Source: Mesostigma viride (taxonomy: Eukaryota; Streptophyta; Mesostigmatophyceae; Mesostigmatales; Mesostigmataceae). Taken from it: a DNA stretch of 64,000 nucleotides. Location: positions 283,381 to 347,380 of the forward strand of contig RPFO01000184.1 in the NCBI GenBank assembly GCA_009746045.1, written 5' to 3'. The notes below the pieces were generated by a model. The model searched no databases. It was not told the DNA's origin and saw only the letters and a program-made list of their open reading frames with translations. Shown one piece after another: positions 1 to 9,483 of the stretch (within the stretch, counting starts at the first letter, position 1; every line of letters starts with the position of its first letter). Position numbers and translations under genes: made by a program.

Positions 1-782
1 AGATTAAGGACCTAACCAGGGAGTGCAAAAAGGCCAATAAGGCCTGGGCACTGTACGTGGCTGAGCTGAAGGAGCTGCTGGAGACCAACGAAAGAAGGTC
101 GGCATCCATTGGCAGGACAAGTACCAAGGGTGGGAGGTCAAGGGGGACCTGATCCAGAACTTTCTCAACTATTGTAAGATGGTTGAGGAGGGCAGGGCTC
201 ACGGCTTTAATGTCGCTGATAACATAGCCCTAACCAACTGGCTCAAGGTTTCTGGGCTGGATAAGGCGACACGTGGCTCCTTAAAAGTCATGTGTGCCCC
301 ACACTCTACCCTGAAGGCCTACAAGGTCATCATTAAACAAGCACTCGAGGCAGAGGAGCTGTTTGAGGGTGGAGTGCCAGCAGTGAAGGCTACCCAGGCA
401 GGCGGGCGTACCCAGGGTGGCTCCAAGACGTCTGAGGCTGACCGAAGCCAAGGAGGGCGTAGGGGCAACCAACAAGCGCAAGGGAGATCATTCACCTGAT
501 TCTGACAGGAGGTCACACTCCAAGTCGGTGTTCAGGCGGGTGGGTGGTCAGCCCAAGCAGGGCAACGCGTCTGACAATGGGGGCAGTGGCCAGGGCAAGT
601 CCAAGATACAATGCTACCTGTGCAAGGGGTGGGGGCACATCAAGAAGGAGTGTCCCAGCTTCAAGAAGTCCCAGGGCCAGGGCAGCAACAAGAATAACAA
701 CAACAACAAGAAGAACAACAACAAGTCCCAGGCAGGCCAGCCTTCAAAGGGCAGTCAGCAAGAAGACAACAAGGAGCAGTGA
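1..782 (+). pseudogene. gag: gag (nucleocapsid) of copy 1, frameshifted
   Basis: Structural protein that would package the retrotransposon RNA. The reading is homologous to the intact gag start at 28232-28980. A 1-nt deletion near 85-95 and a 2-nt deletion near 470 relative to that copy break the frame; together they restore it. The C-terminal third is basic and N/Q/K-rich and has a retroviral zinc knuckle CX2CX4HX4C at 612-653 (C-Y-L-C...H...C). The gene ends in TGA at 780-782. The N-terminus is beyond the window edge. The N-terminal half is helical in character and unlike any capsid I can name. Confidence 0.8.
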
Positions 783-785
783 CTG
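780..785 (+). promoter_or_regulatory. Candidate gag-pol stop-codon readthrough site (TGA CTG)
   Basis: The gag stop TGA is followed in the same frame by an uninterrupted reading from 783 into the integrase ORF whose first ATG is at 924. The base after TGA is C, the weakest termination context known, and the first sense codon is CTG. Copy 3 has TGA CTA at the same place (51895-51900). This suggests that Pol is made by readthrough; that is inferred from position and conservation, not shown. Confidence 0.5.
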
Positions 786-2528
786 TCTGAGGCAACCCCT
801 ACACACCTTAATTCACCCAAGGGGGAGGCCAGGTGCTCCAATGCAGATTTTATATCTGGGCAACAAGAGGGTGATCTCCAGGTTCAGTGTGGCCCCAGGT
901 CACCTGGAGAGGTACAGGTTCCTATGAAGACGTCCTTGACAGCTGATGCAGCTGTAAGAATGTCTGACCCTATGCATCCTCGTGCTGGGCACGAGGGTGG
1001 ACCTCTCATTTTGAGAGAAACCAATGTACAACCACAGAGGGGTGTGAAGGCCTCTGGTGGTATGCATGTGGTCCCTGCTGGCGGTCCAGGTGTTGGGCAT
1101 GAGCAGGGTGACTCAGGCTCTGAGTCAGAACAGGATGGAAGTCAGCATGGTGATGCTGGACAACCTGACAGCACAGTCCTGACTGTGCCAGGGACTGCTT
1201 CCTCTGTGTACCAGGAGTTGGGTGCCCGAATCCACAACATGTTTGGGCATGCCACTTCTCTGTCAAACAACTTTGCCTTCCGTATGGGCAGGGCACCCCT
1301 TCTTAAGGCGTGTCAGCAAGCTGCCTCACGGTGTAAGTGCCAGTTGTCCTCCAACAAGCCCAGGAAATCACATGCCAAAGCTCTACCTCAGAGCATTGGT
1401 GATCTGCAGTGTGATATCCAACACATCAGGGGCATGCAACTGTTGGTGTGCGTGGACAGGTACACGAAATACAAGGTGCTGGAGCATTTACCTTCTATGA
1501 AGAACAGGTACTTGCTGGCTGCCCTGCAGAATGTAAGAGCCAAGTTTCCTACCACAAGGATCCAGGTGGACATGCAGTTTCAGCATCTCAAGGGTGATCC
1601 TACCCTTCCTGAGTTGCTGGTTACACCTAGGGAGGCTCATGGGCAGCAGGGTGCTATCGAGAGGGCAATCCAGGAGGTCAAGAAATTGATCATCTCTGAA
1701 GACTGGGTACCCTTGTCTGCACCTGCACTTGTCAGGAGTGCATGGCTGAGGAACGTGGAGCAGCAGCTGAACAGCAGGGTTAACTTCTACTATGATGGAG
1801 TTGCTGTCAGCCCAATGGGTCTATATCATGGCCTGTGCCCACCACATGTGCTGGAGGGCTGGAAACATGCTGCACATGTCACCTTTGCCAAGCTGAGGGA
1901 GAAGGACCGGGGTTGGAAGATGCTGGAGCCACAAGTGGGTCAGAAGGTCCTAGCTTGGAAGGAACCTAGCCTTTATGGCAAACGTGGTAGCTGGAGTCCT
2001 GGGGTGGTTACCCAGGTTGATGAAGCTAGCCACGCATGCTTGGTCAGCATGGAGGACGAACCAAAGCATGTACACCGGCTGAGTTGGTCATATGTCAAGC
2101 CTAACCTGATGAATGAGGGCAGTCAGGCACAAGGCTCACAGGATCTGCAGGATTTTCAGGTCCCAGGTGACATCACTGACGCAACGACCACATCTGTTGC
2201 AGGGGAATCTGTCAGCCCTGGCCAGGTTGCAGAGGTACTTGTTGAACAGGCTGCAAGGTCAACAGCTGGGGAGTCAACTGTCAAGCCCAAGGCACTAACC
2301 AAGCCCAGGGGGACAAGTTTGGCTGGATTGATTGGGGCTCTACAAAGGGCCAAGAAGCAGCCCAAGGTAGCCAAGCTCAGGTGGCATGGCAATCTGGGGC
2401 TGGACACTGCCTTAGAGGTAGACACTAATTCTCAGGTTCCATCATTGGGACCAGGGCTGCAGCAGGGTACAGCATGTCTGAACCCAGCTATCAGTTTGTG
2501 TCTGACTTCAGTGGCGGGGTACACGTGA
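783..2528 (+). pseudogene. pol: pol part 1 of copy 1: integrase then start of aspartic protease
   Basis: The integrase inserts cDNA into the genome. A zinc-binding region (H-X4-H at about 1232-1249, then C-X6-C-X-C near 1310-1345) precedes the DDE core. The first Asp lies in the D-I-Q-H-I-R-G segment near 1410, the second in V-D-M-Q-F near 1566, and the Glu in G-Q-Q-G-A-I-E-R about 29 residues later. An SH3-like C-terminal region follows (about 1930-2100). After a low-complexity linker comes the protease active site, L-E-V-D-T-N-S, with Asp codon 2421-2423. A 1-nt loss near 2438 throws the rest out of frame, and the protease continues in the next ORF. Confidence 0.8.
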
Positions 2529-3685
2529 AGGTACTGGGTGAGGTATTCATTCCTATCCTTGGACAGGACACTGCTTTTTGTGTCTTGGAGGGCTATCAAG
2601 GACCTGCTCTTCTGGGGCAGAATTTCCTATGCCAGGATGGGGTAGTGATCACGTCCTCTCTCCTGACTAAGGAAGGGGCTGGTCAGGTCCCACTGATTAA
2701 TTTCAGGACCACTCACCTATCACGTGCAGTAACCAGGACGGTTAAGCGTGTGCAAGTGTGCCAGGGGCAGGAGCCCTTGGTTGATGACCTCATACTGCCA
2801 GCTGCTAGTCATCCAAGCAGTTTGGGCATTGGTCCTCACTCACTTGCTGGACACAGCCCTATCAACTACCAAGGCCTGGTGAAGCTCATGTCCTCTCCCA
2901 TTATGTGTCCCCAGGTCACACTGGGTCTGATTAAATCTGGGGAGGACTGGATCTCCAAGAAATGCGTGGAACCTGTCAATGACCTGCCTCCTGCACGACG
3001 TCTACTCAAGCTCAAGTTTGTCATCAAGATGAAGGAGGTGGACGGGGTCAAGGTACCACATGTCAGGCCAGTGCTGAATGAGTTCAAGGGTACTGGTGAG
3101 TGCACTGCTGAGGAGTTGTATACCCCTGGCATGCTGCATGATACTTGGAGGCTGCTGCTGTGTGTCTTTCTAGGCCTTCTCAACAAGGGCTTGGACTATG
3201 GCTCAGTGGTGATAGACTTCAAGAGGGCATTTCTGGAGGGTGATGCAGATGTGGCACAGGAAAAGTGGGAGGGCAAGACGCCTTTCTATGTTAGGGTGCC
3301 TGCTGTATGGAAAAGGGACATCCACACGGAGTTCCTTAAAATCCTCAAGGGCCTGGAGGGCCTGAGGTCAAGTCCAATAATCTGGAGGGAGACTCTCAAC
3401 CGTTTCCTGAAGGAGCATTGCAACTTGAAGGTCTCTCCTGTAGACCCCTGTCTGTTTCTGGGGCAATGGGAAGGCCTGCCAGTGTATGCTTCGCTGCACG
3501 GGGATGACCTACATCTGATAGCTCCCACGTCGTGGCTTAAGGAGCTGATCTCCATCATTAAGTCCAAGTTTCCTCTGGGTAGGGAGCAATGGCAGGTGGA
3601 GAATGAGCCTCTGCTGTTTGTGGGCATGGAGGCCACACTGGTGAAGAAGGGGGGAGTGGCGTATGCTGCTGGTGGGGGGCAATGA
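2474..3685 (+). pseudogene. pol: pol part 2 of copy 1: protease C-terminus and reverse transcriptase
   Basis: The first part is the remainder of a retropepsin-like fold: V-L-G-E-V-F-I-P-I-L-G, then A-L-L-G-Q-N-F-L, the counterpart of the ILG-x-D-F-L helix in retroviral proteases. The RT follows from about 2940. Copia-type landmarks are V-I-D-F-K-R-A-F-L (catalytic Asp, near 3210-3235), S-S-P-I-I-W, V-D-P-C-L-F and the catalytic box H-G-D-D at 3497-3508, in place of Y-V-D-D. A frameshift near 3660 ends the ORF. Copies 3 and 4 share the H-G-D-D box. Confidence 0.85.
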
Positions 3686-4406
3686 CTATCAAGAGACCCT
3701 CATTAGCAAGCTTCCTCCAACCATCACACAGGCACTGTGTCCCATGGTGAGGGGCATGGTTGCTTGGGTGGCAGGCATTTCCAGGCCAGACCTTATGGTC
3801 ATAGCCAGGTTGCCTGATGACATGCTGGTGGAGCTAGGGTCTGCCAAGGTGGCTGATCAGGTCAGGGCTTCATCTGGCATTCTGTTGTCTGCAGTGGATT
3901 TATCACAACCCATTTGCATGGAGCTGTATGTGGATAGCTCAATGGACAGCAGGCAGGTCTCCAAGGTCAGGGGCAGGGCTGCAGGGCTCTTTGTGCTCAG
4001 ACAGGAAGGCCTGGGGAGTTTGGTGAGCTGGTTTAGTCGCCTGCACAAACGGGTGGCTGTCAGCAGTGATGTGGCAGAATGCAGGGCTATTTGTGAAGGC
4101 ATTCACACAAGCCTTTATCTGAAGGAGTTGCTTCATCAGATGACTTCTAACACTCCTTGGCCACTTCAGGTTACCACTCTTCTAAAAACAGACTCCATGG
4201 GGATGGTGCAGTTTGTGCACAGGCAGATGGCCAGAAGTAGGGACTTGGATTATCTCCTTCTTAAGGAGTTGTCCTCCTTGGCCAATATTGAGCATATCCC
4301 TGGGGTTGACAATCCTGCTGATGCTTTGACCAAGCTAGTGCAGAAGGCAGCAGTGCAATACAAGGTTCTTCAGTCTCTGATGGACCCATCTCAGCAAGCT
4401 GTCTAA
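3663..4406 (+). pseudogene. pol: pol part 3 of copy 1: RT connection and RNase H
   Basis: The ORF continues the RT thumb/connection and enters a Copia-type RNase H. The first catalytic Asp is in Y-V-D-S-S-M-D-S (about 3930), followed by S-S-D-V-A-E-C-R-A-I (about 4061-4090), the T-D-S-M-G-M segment (about 4190), and the terminal motif G-V-D-N-P-A-D-A-L-T-K-L, the Copia hallmark just before the C-terminus. The natural stop is TAA at 4404-4406. Degraded RNA of the DNA-RNA hybrid is its expected substrate. Confidence 0.85.
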
Positions 4407-5356
4407 GCTGGTGCATGGTTATAGGGCATTGGAGAGCAGATTGTGTGGTAGTGTCAGCATTGTGACTGGCATAATACCTGTATTTTAGTCTGTACTAAGG
4501 CTCATGGACCATGGTACACTCACTCTGATTTTAATCAGGATACAGCCAGGTTTTGGCTGGGGTTCATGCTGTTGACTACACAAGGTTGACAGGTCCATTA
4601 CAGACCATGTATTCTATTTTAAAAGAAATGTATATTTGTACATACTTCTCACAATGGTCTGGGAACCTTTATTCTGGGGTTTATAGGGCGGGGTTCGATT
4701 CCCTGGTATTATGTTTCTACAAGCTGGCCTGTTCAGGTGTTTGCCTGTTCAGACTTCCCTAGTTCCCCAGGGCAGGATTTAATTGTTGCCTATGTGTTTC
4801 ATTTTGTCATTTGTTTGCTGTGGCAGTTTACCATCTGGCAAGTAGACGGGCGCCGTAAGACGGGCGCCAATAGACCCCTGTTGAGAGAATGACAGGCAAA
4901 CTATTGTAATACGCCTTACTTTGTCAAGTGGTATTTTAATTGTCATGGATTTATTGTACTTATATTGAATATGTACTGGGTTTTATGGGATTAGTATCTG
5001 GGATTAATGTAACTCACCGCCAGAAGGTCATTGTACTGGAGGCTCTACCGAGGTGATGGGATTAATTCCTGGAGAAGACCTCATAGAATTAACCTGTATG
5101 TATTTAATTTTGTGTGCTTCTAATATCTGGTGGTACTCTGTAATGCCACTTCCATAGGTTTTTATCCATTTCTCATGGAATGGTTTTCCCTGTGGCAGAT
5201 CTGTTTCTTTTCCAGTTCCTTAAAAGAAAGGGCTGGGGGAATGGCAATGGCCATTAAAGACATCTGTTCAAGCTTCAAGCTGGAGTGAAGGACATTTCAA
5301 GCTACTTCAAGGGTCCCTGGCAGGGGATGTGATCCCTAAAGAAAAGAAGGGATTGG
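4407..5356 (+). other. 3' untranslated region of copy 1 with T-arm-like hairpin and polypurine tracts
   Basis: No gene is visible. At 4689-4705 there is a tRNA T-arm look-alike: 5-bp stem, 7-nt loop TTCGATT, containing the pol III B-box core GGTTCGATTCC. Copy 3 has the same hairpin with a compensatory pair change (63009-63025). Two purine runs (about 5223-5240 and 5340-5354) resemble polypurine tracts; the second abuts the LTR. A paired GGGCGCC motif at about 4850-4870 is also found in copy 3. Confidence 0.55.
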
Positions 5357-5935
5357 AGTTAACGTAAAGGATTTACGTTAGATGGATAGAGATTGTTACG
5401 CTCTTTCCAACGGCACCTTGAACGCCTCATTTGGTTAAGGAACGTAAAAGTTATGACGTTTCCTAGGCTGTGCCGACAGTACCCGGCGCGCCACTGTGGG
5501 CGCGTACGGACACAGGATGTACAAGTGTCACTTTGATAGTCCGCAGGACGTTGACAGGACTTGTACAGGACTTGATGGTCAATTGATAGGTAGGCGCACT
5601 GTAGCGCGCCAAGACCTATGAGACAATTGATGCTGACCAGTGTACGGATAGGTCCACAGGACTAGCCGTATGGACAATTGATAGATCTGCGCGCCAAAGG
5701 CGTGCCAGAGTCTGTGTAATCAATTGATTGACAGTTCAGCTGTGACAGTGCAGCTGAATACTTGGACGCGTCCCTAGCAAGCTATATGAGTGACTTGGTC
5801 ACACCGGGACGCTAGTTCTTGCGTGCACGTTCTCTTGGCACTGCGACCCTGTCGTCTGTGCTGCGTGCAGTCTTGGAAGTGACGTGACTTACGTCTGTGT
5901 TTCCTTGTTATTAATAAAGGCAACTTCCTGCAAGA
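5357..5935 (+). repeat. 3' LTR of copy 1 (right end approximate)
   Basis: It starts directly after a polypurine tract with AGTTAACGTAAAGGATTTAC, an inverted repeat (AACGTAAA/TTTACGTT), instead of the usual TG. The following block (CTTTCCAACG..., GACGCCTCATTTGG-like) aligns with the copy 3 LTR. An AATAAA lies near 5912. The right boundary is placed just before the ATG at 5939 and is uncertain because the partner LTR is outside the window. Confidence 0.55.
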
Positions 5936-5938
5936 ACC

Positions 5939-6820
5939 ATGGCGGAATTCGTGGCATTCTTACCCTCACAACTAGTGGAAACGTTGGGTGACGCCACTGC
6001 ACCCCCGCTTCCTGTTGTAGACGACCCAGACGACGGCAGAGAAGTTGTGATGTTGAGCGAGGAGGAGTACAAGGAGCTGGAGGGGAGAATTGGAGGGACT
6101 GTGCCATTGACACAGTATGAAATGCGACTTAAGGCGGTGTACGAGCTGGCTCACCGGTCGTATCAGATACCGAGCGAACGATTTGATGATGACCTTCCTC
6201 GGATACTGGACAGCGAGATGGGCAAGAAGGCATACGCGGGCATCCGGCAATACTCGAAGCTGACCGGGCTCGGTACCAAAGAGCATTTCAGAGACAGTCT
6301 GAAAATTCTGCAAAAGTCAGAGTCGCTGTTCGACCTCAAGTCATATTCTCGTTTTGGGCTAGCGCAGGCATTAGCGGTCTCACTCGAAGTGCTGGAAGGG
6401 ACGCGGATCATCGAATTCGCCACGACAGCCGACGCATCGAACCTGGTCCTCGAGATGACACGGGAGGAGACGATAGCACTGGGAAATGAGATCGACAAAA
6501 AGCTTGCATCCAAGTCTTCTTTCGTGCGCGCAGTTTTTGGGTACAGAAGACGCGCAGGAGATACCGATAAACTGTCGTTTGCTAAGTGTAGCGGGCTGCT
6601 TAATGGTCTATTGAAACCGACCCTCGGGATTTCTGTCATGGGGGTGAAGGGTAACAGTCGCAACCACGGGCATTTGAAAATATCGAAAGTGGATATGCAC
6701 GAGTTTCTCGATAGGTATACGCCGGCGTGGTGGGGGAATGAAAAGGATTTGTCTCTCGTTTCGTCGTCTGTTCTTTCCATGGACGAAATCGCCCAGTTCC
6801 TTTCTGGAGGAGATAAATGA
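5939..6820 (+). CDS. Orphan protein of 293 aa directly downstream of an LTR
   Basis: An intact ORF with a good start context (AACCATGGCG). I recognise no family. The protein is soluble, of mixed charge and mostly helical: an acidic N-terminus (residues 25-50, D/E-rich), a helical middle rich in K/E/L (about 65-180), a basic patch near 200-215, and a C-terminal region ending in Q-F-L-S-G-G-D-K. No zinc finger, membrane segment or catalytic motif is visible. Copy 3 has an ORF at the same place relative to its 5' LTR (49540-50325), although I see no convincing sequence similarity. It could be the first ORF of another retroelement, or a host gene using the LTR as promoter. Confidence 0.5.
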   Translation: MAEFVAFLPSQLVETLGDATAPPLPVVDDPDDGREVVMLSEEEYKELEGRIGGTVPLTQYEMRLKAVYELAHRSYQIPSERFDDDLPRILDSEMGKKAYAGIRQYSKLTGLGTKEHFRDSLKILQKSESLFDLKSYSRFGLAQALAVSLEVLEGTRIIEFATTADASNLVLEMTREETIALGNEIDKKLASKSSFVRAVFGYRRRAGDTDKLSFAKCSGLLNGLLKPTLGISVMGVKGNSRNHGHLKISKVDMHEFLDRYTPAWWGNEKDLSLVSSSVLSMDEIAQFLSGGDK

Positions 6821-6861
6821 GTTGATAATTTTAATACAAACATTAATGGCCAACTCGATCC

Positions 6862-7240
6862 TTGACCATCATTGGCGAAAAATTGTCCAGTCTTATTCTT
6901 AGGACTAACTATGGACAATTTTTCGCCACCTGCACACACCAAAAAAACACACGCATCGGCCACCGAGCACGCGGCGAAAAAATGTCCAGTCTTATTCTTA
7001 GGACTAACTATGGACAATTTTTCGCCACCTTCACCCACCCACAAAAAACACACGCATTGACCATCGAGCACGCGGCGAAAAATTGTCCAGTCTTATTCTT
7101 AGGACTAACTATGGACAATTTTTCGCCACCTTCACCCACCCACAAAAAAACACACGCATTGACCATCGAGCACGCAGCGAAAAATTGTCCAGTCTTATTC
7201 TTAGGACTAACTATGGACAATTTTTCGCCACCTTTCCCCC
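6862..7240 (+). repeat. Four ~102-bp tandem repeats, each a hairpin
   Basis: Copies begin near 6872, 6970, 7074 and 7176. Each unit holds a 16-bp perfect inverted repeat, GGCGAAAAATTGTCCA, whose partner lies about 22 nt further on, followed by a C/A-rich spacer with CACACGCATTGACCATCGAGC. The repeats remain open in several frames, so predicted proteins here are artefacts of the periodic sequence. Confidence 0.85.
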
Positions 7241-7263
7241 ATTGTATACACCGCAAGCCTAGT

Positions 7264-7836
7264 TAATGCTGTCATCTGTGTGACCTCGTGACCTCGTGAC
7301 TTCGTTAAAGGCACCCCCCTCCACCTTGCGTTTAATGGCACGACCCCTGGTTTGCGTCTGGCTATTTTTAGCTTGTTTGGTCGACAACTAATGCTAACAA
7401 CCCAAGTGTGCCTAAGTTCCCGAGATCCTGAGATTTCCCCCCCTTGAAAAAGTTCAATACAATGGCACGACCCCTAGTTTGCGTCTGGCTATTTTTAGGT
7501 ATACTCTTATAATATCCATATTTAGCCATAAATATTTTATTCCCTTTCACCATAAAATTTATGGCGAAAAATTTTTAGTATAAAAATAGACACATTGCCT
7601 ATATTTAGCAACGCAAACTAGGGGTCGTGCCATATGTATTGAACTTTTGCAAAGGGGAAAAATCTCAGGATCTCGGGATCTTAGGCACACCTGAGATGTC
7701 AGAATTAACTCTGCTCGCTTGTAGAAAAACCTAAATATAGCAACGCAAACTAGGGGTCGTGCCATTAAACGCAAGGTGGGAGGGGGTCCATTTCACGAGG
7801 TCACGAGGTCACGAGGTCACACGGACGACAGCATTA
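7264..7836. mobile_element. 573-bp palindromic MITE/foldback element
   Basis: Both ends read TAATGCTGTC inward and continue as an imperfect inverted repeat of more than 200 bp per side. Shared blocks include GTGACCTCGTGACCTCGTGA, CCTTGCGTTTAATGGCACGA and ATCTCAGGATCTCGGGATC-like sequence. The centre near 7550 is AT-rich. No protein is encoded. The target-site duplication is not clear. Confidence 0.7.
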
Positions 7837-8009
7837 CCCGACCCCCGGCCGCTGATGGTACTTTGTATAGCCCACCTGTACCCACCGTGACTAGCCATCC
7901 GCGCGGACTTTGCCATGCCAGCGTACGTGACGGGACTTGGACGATGTTGTTAGTGATGAACTGCATTATTAACCAGGTAGCCAAGTCGTGAAAACGTTCC
8001 GAACTAGCC

Positions 8010-8582
8010 ATGGCGGCCAGAAACGCAGGCCCATGCGAGAAAGCGCTTGCTCTTTTGGGGAAAGTGTTTGACGAATTCGATGATAAGCTAACGGCCATGG
8101 ACAATAAAATTTCTCGTCTGTCCGAACAATTAGAAGGTGATATCGCACCATCTGGCGAGGCCGGCGATTACGCCCCAACATGCGAGGTGCTAAAAGTCCA
8201 CGATGCCGCTTACGATGCTGTTGACAGAAAAACTCCCAAGGTCCTTGTAGAATGGGTTTACGAGAAAGGCTCGAGCAAGCCCAAGAAGCTCGAAGATCGC
8301 TGCGAATGGAAGCGTCTCGACGAATGCGCTGGCTGCGTTGAGAAGGTCAACGATTTCATGAAAACTTTCAAGGCCTCGAAGCGCCAGCCCGGAATCTCTG
8401 CTTTTGCTCTCATTCACGCGTGGGCAGAGGCGAAGATGGCCTTTGCCGCAAACAAGGACGGGTCAGAAAGCAAGAAGCGCTCGTTCAAGCAACTGGCTGG
8501 GGGCGACGAGCACGAGGACGAGAGCTCGAAGAGGCTCGCCGGTGCTGGGTCGCGGTACTCGGGCCACGAGGCTCGGGATTGA
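8010..8582 (+). CDS. Small orphan protein of 190 aa, coiled-coil and charged
   Basis: An intact ORF with a favourable start (GCCATGGCG). Residues 10-45 form a probable coiled coil (heptad-like L/I with K/D/E). A central region has W-x4-K and Cys at about 110, 119 and 122 (C-x8-C-x2-C), which could bind metal. The C-terminus is low-complexity, charged and lysine/arginine-rich, suggesting a nuclear protein. No known family is recognised. It lies just outside the palindromic MITE and is isolated, with no obvious partner. Confidence 0.5.
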   Translation: MAARNAGPCEKALALLGKVFDEFDDKLTAMDNKISRLSEQLEGDIAPSGEAGDYAPTCEVLKVHDAAYDAVDRKTPKVLVEWVYEKGSSKPKKLEDRCEWKRLDECAGCVEKVNDFMKTFKASKRQPGISAFALIHAWAEAKMAFAANKDGSESKKRSFKQLAGGDEHEDESSKRLAGAGSRYSGHEARD

Positions 8583-9028
8583 GCACGCTTTCATGCGTTG
8601 CTTGGGGCTGACTTGAATTCGCGTGGTATTGCGTCCTTGTTAGCAAATTCGTTATCAAGGAATGCTATTTGTCATGGCTGGCCGTTTTTTCAGGGCCTGT
8701 GCCAATCCGTGGATGGATATCTCCTCACTTCCACATGGCCTAATAAGCGTGACATGTGCCAGCAATATAGTAGTGATGGCAGATGCCAGAATAAGGGATG
8801 ACGGAATTCATAGTCATGATGACGGAATGATGATGGAATGATGATGGAATCTAATAAATTAATTAATTAGTAGTTAATTAATTAATTAATTAATTAATAG
8901 ACACGTGCTCCGTGACTCCGCGACGCGAGCACGAGTTTAATTAATTAATTAATTTGCTGCTGGAATACATTAATGAATTATATAATTACACTCGTGCTCC
9001 CGTTTGGGAGTCACGGAGCATTAACCCC
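8583..9028. other. Intergenic, AT-rich tracts and dispersed 50-bp motif
   Basis: No gene is seen. (TTAA)n tracts at about 8855-8900 and 8938-8955 flank CGTGCTCCGTGACTCC. A second copy of this motif in the other orientation (CTCGTGCTCCCGTTTGGGAG, about 8990-9010) leads into GGAGCATTAACCCCGATGG. The same block recurs at 24955-25010, and partial forms at about 10445 and 10650. Confidence 0.6.
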
Positions 9029-9483
9029 GATGGATGGATGGATGGCCGATGGATATGGATGGATGGATGGATGGATGGATGGATGGATGGATGGATGGAT
9101 GGATGGATGGATGGATGGATGGATGGATGGATGGATGGATGGATGGATGGATGGATGGATGGATGGATGGATGGATGGATGGATGGATGGATGGATGGAT
9201 GGATGGATGGATGGATGGATGGATGGATGGATGGATGGATGGATGGATGGATGGATGGATGGATGGATGGATGGATGGATGGATGGATGGATGGATGGAT
9301 GGATGGATGGATGGATGGATGGATGGATGGATGGATGGATGGATGGATGGATGGATGGATGGATGGATGGATGGATGGATGGATGGATGGATGGATGGAT
9401 GGATGGATGGATGGATGGATGGATGGATGGATGGATGGATGGATGGATGGAGGGATGGATGGATGGATGGATGGATGGATGGA
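9029..9483. repeat. (GGAT)n microsatellite, ~450 bp
   Basis: About 110 copies of GGAT with few interruptions (CCGATGGATAT near 9045, one AGGG near 9450). It is open in every frame on both strands, which creates spurious W-M-D-G and H-P-S-I polypeptides. The same GATGGATGG start follows the dispersed motif at 24990-25012, so the tract may have grown from the edge of that repeat. Confidence 0.95.

Larger units (their letters stand above)
1..5935 (+). mobile_element. Copia-like LTR retrotransposon, copy 1 (5' truncated by window edge, degenerate)
   Basis: The order gag, stop, integrase, protease, RT, RNase H, 3' untranslated region, polypurine tract and LTR can be read left to right. At least four small frameshifts (about 90, 470, 2438 and 3660) break the coding region, so this copy is dead. 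It is closely related to the gag fragment at 28232-37650 and more distantly to copies at 41037-48871 and 48872-64000. The 5' LTR lies outside the window. The position of the protease after the integrase is discussed under findings. Confidence 0.85.

Noticed and set aside
4689-4705. A complete tRNA gene
   Set aside because: Only the T-arm is present; no acceptor, D or anticodon arm can be folded around it.
9029-9483. Long W-M-D-G / H-P-S-I proteins in several frames
   Set aside because: They are translations of a (GGAT)n tract, open in all frames.
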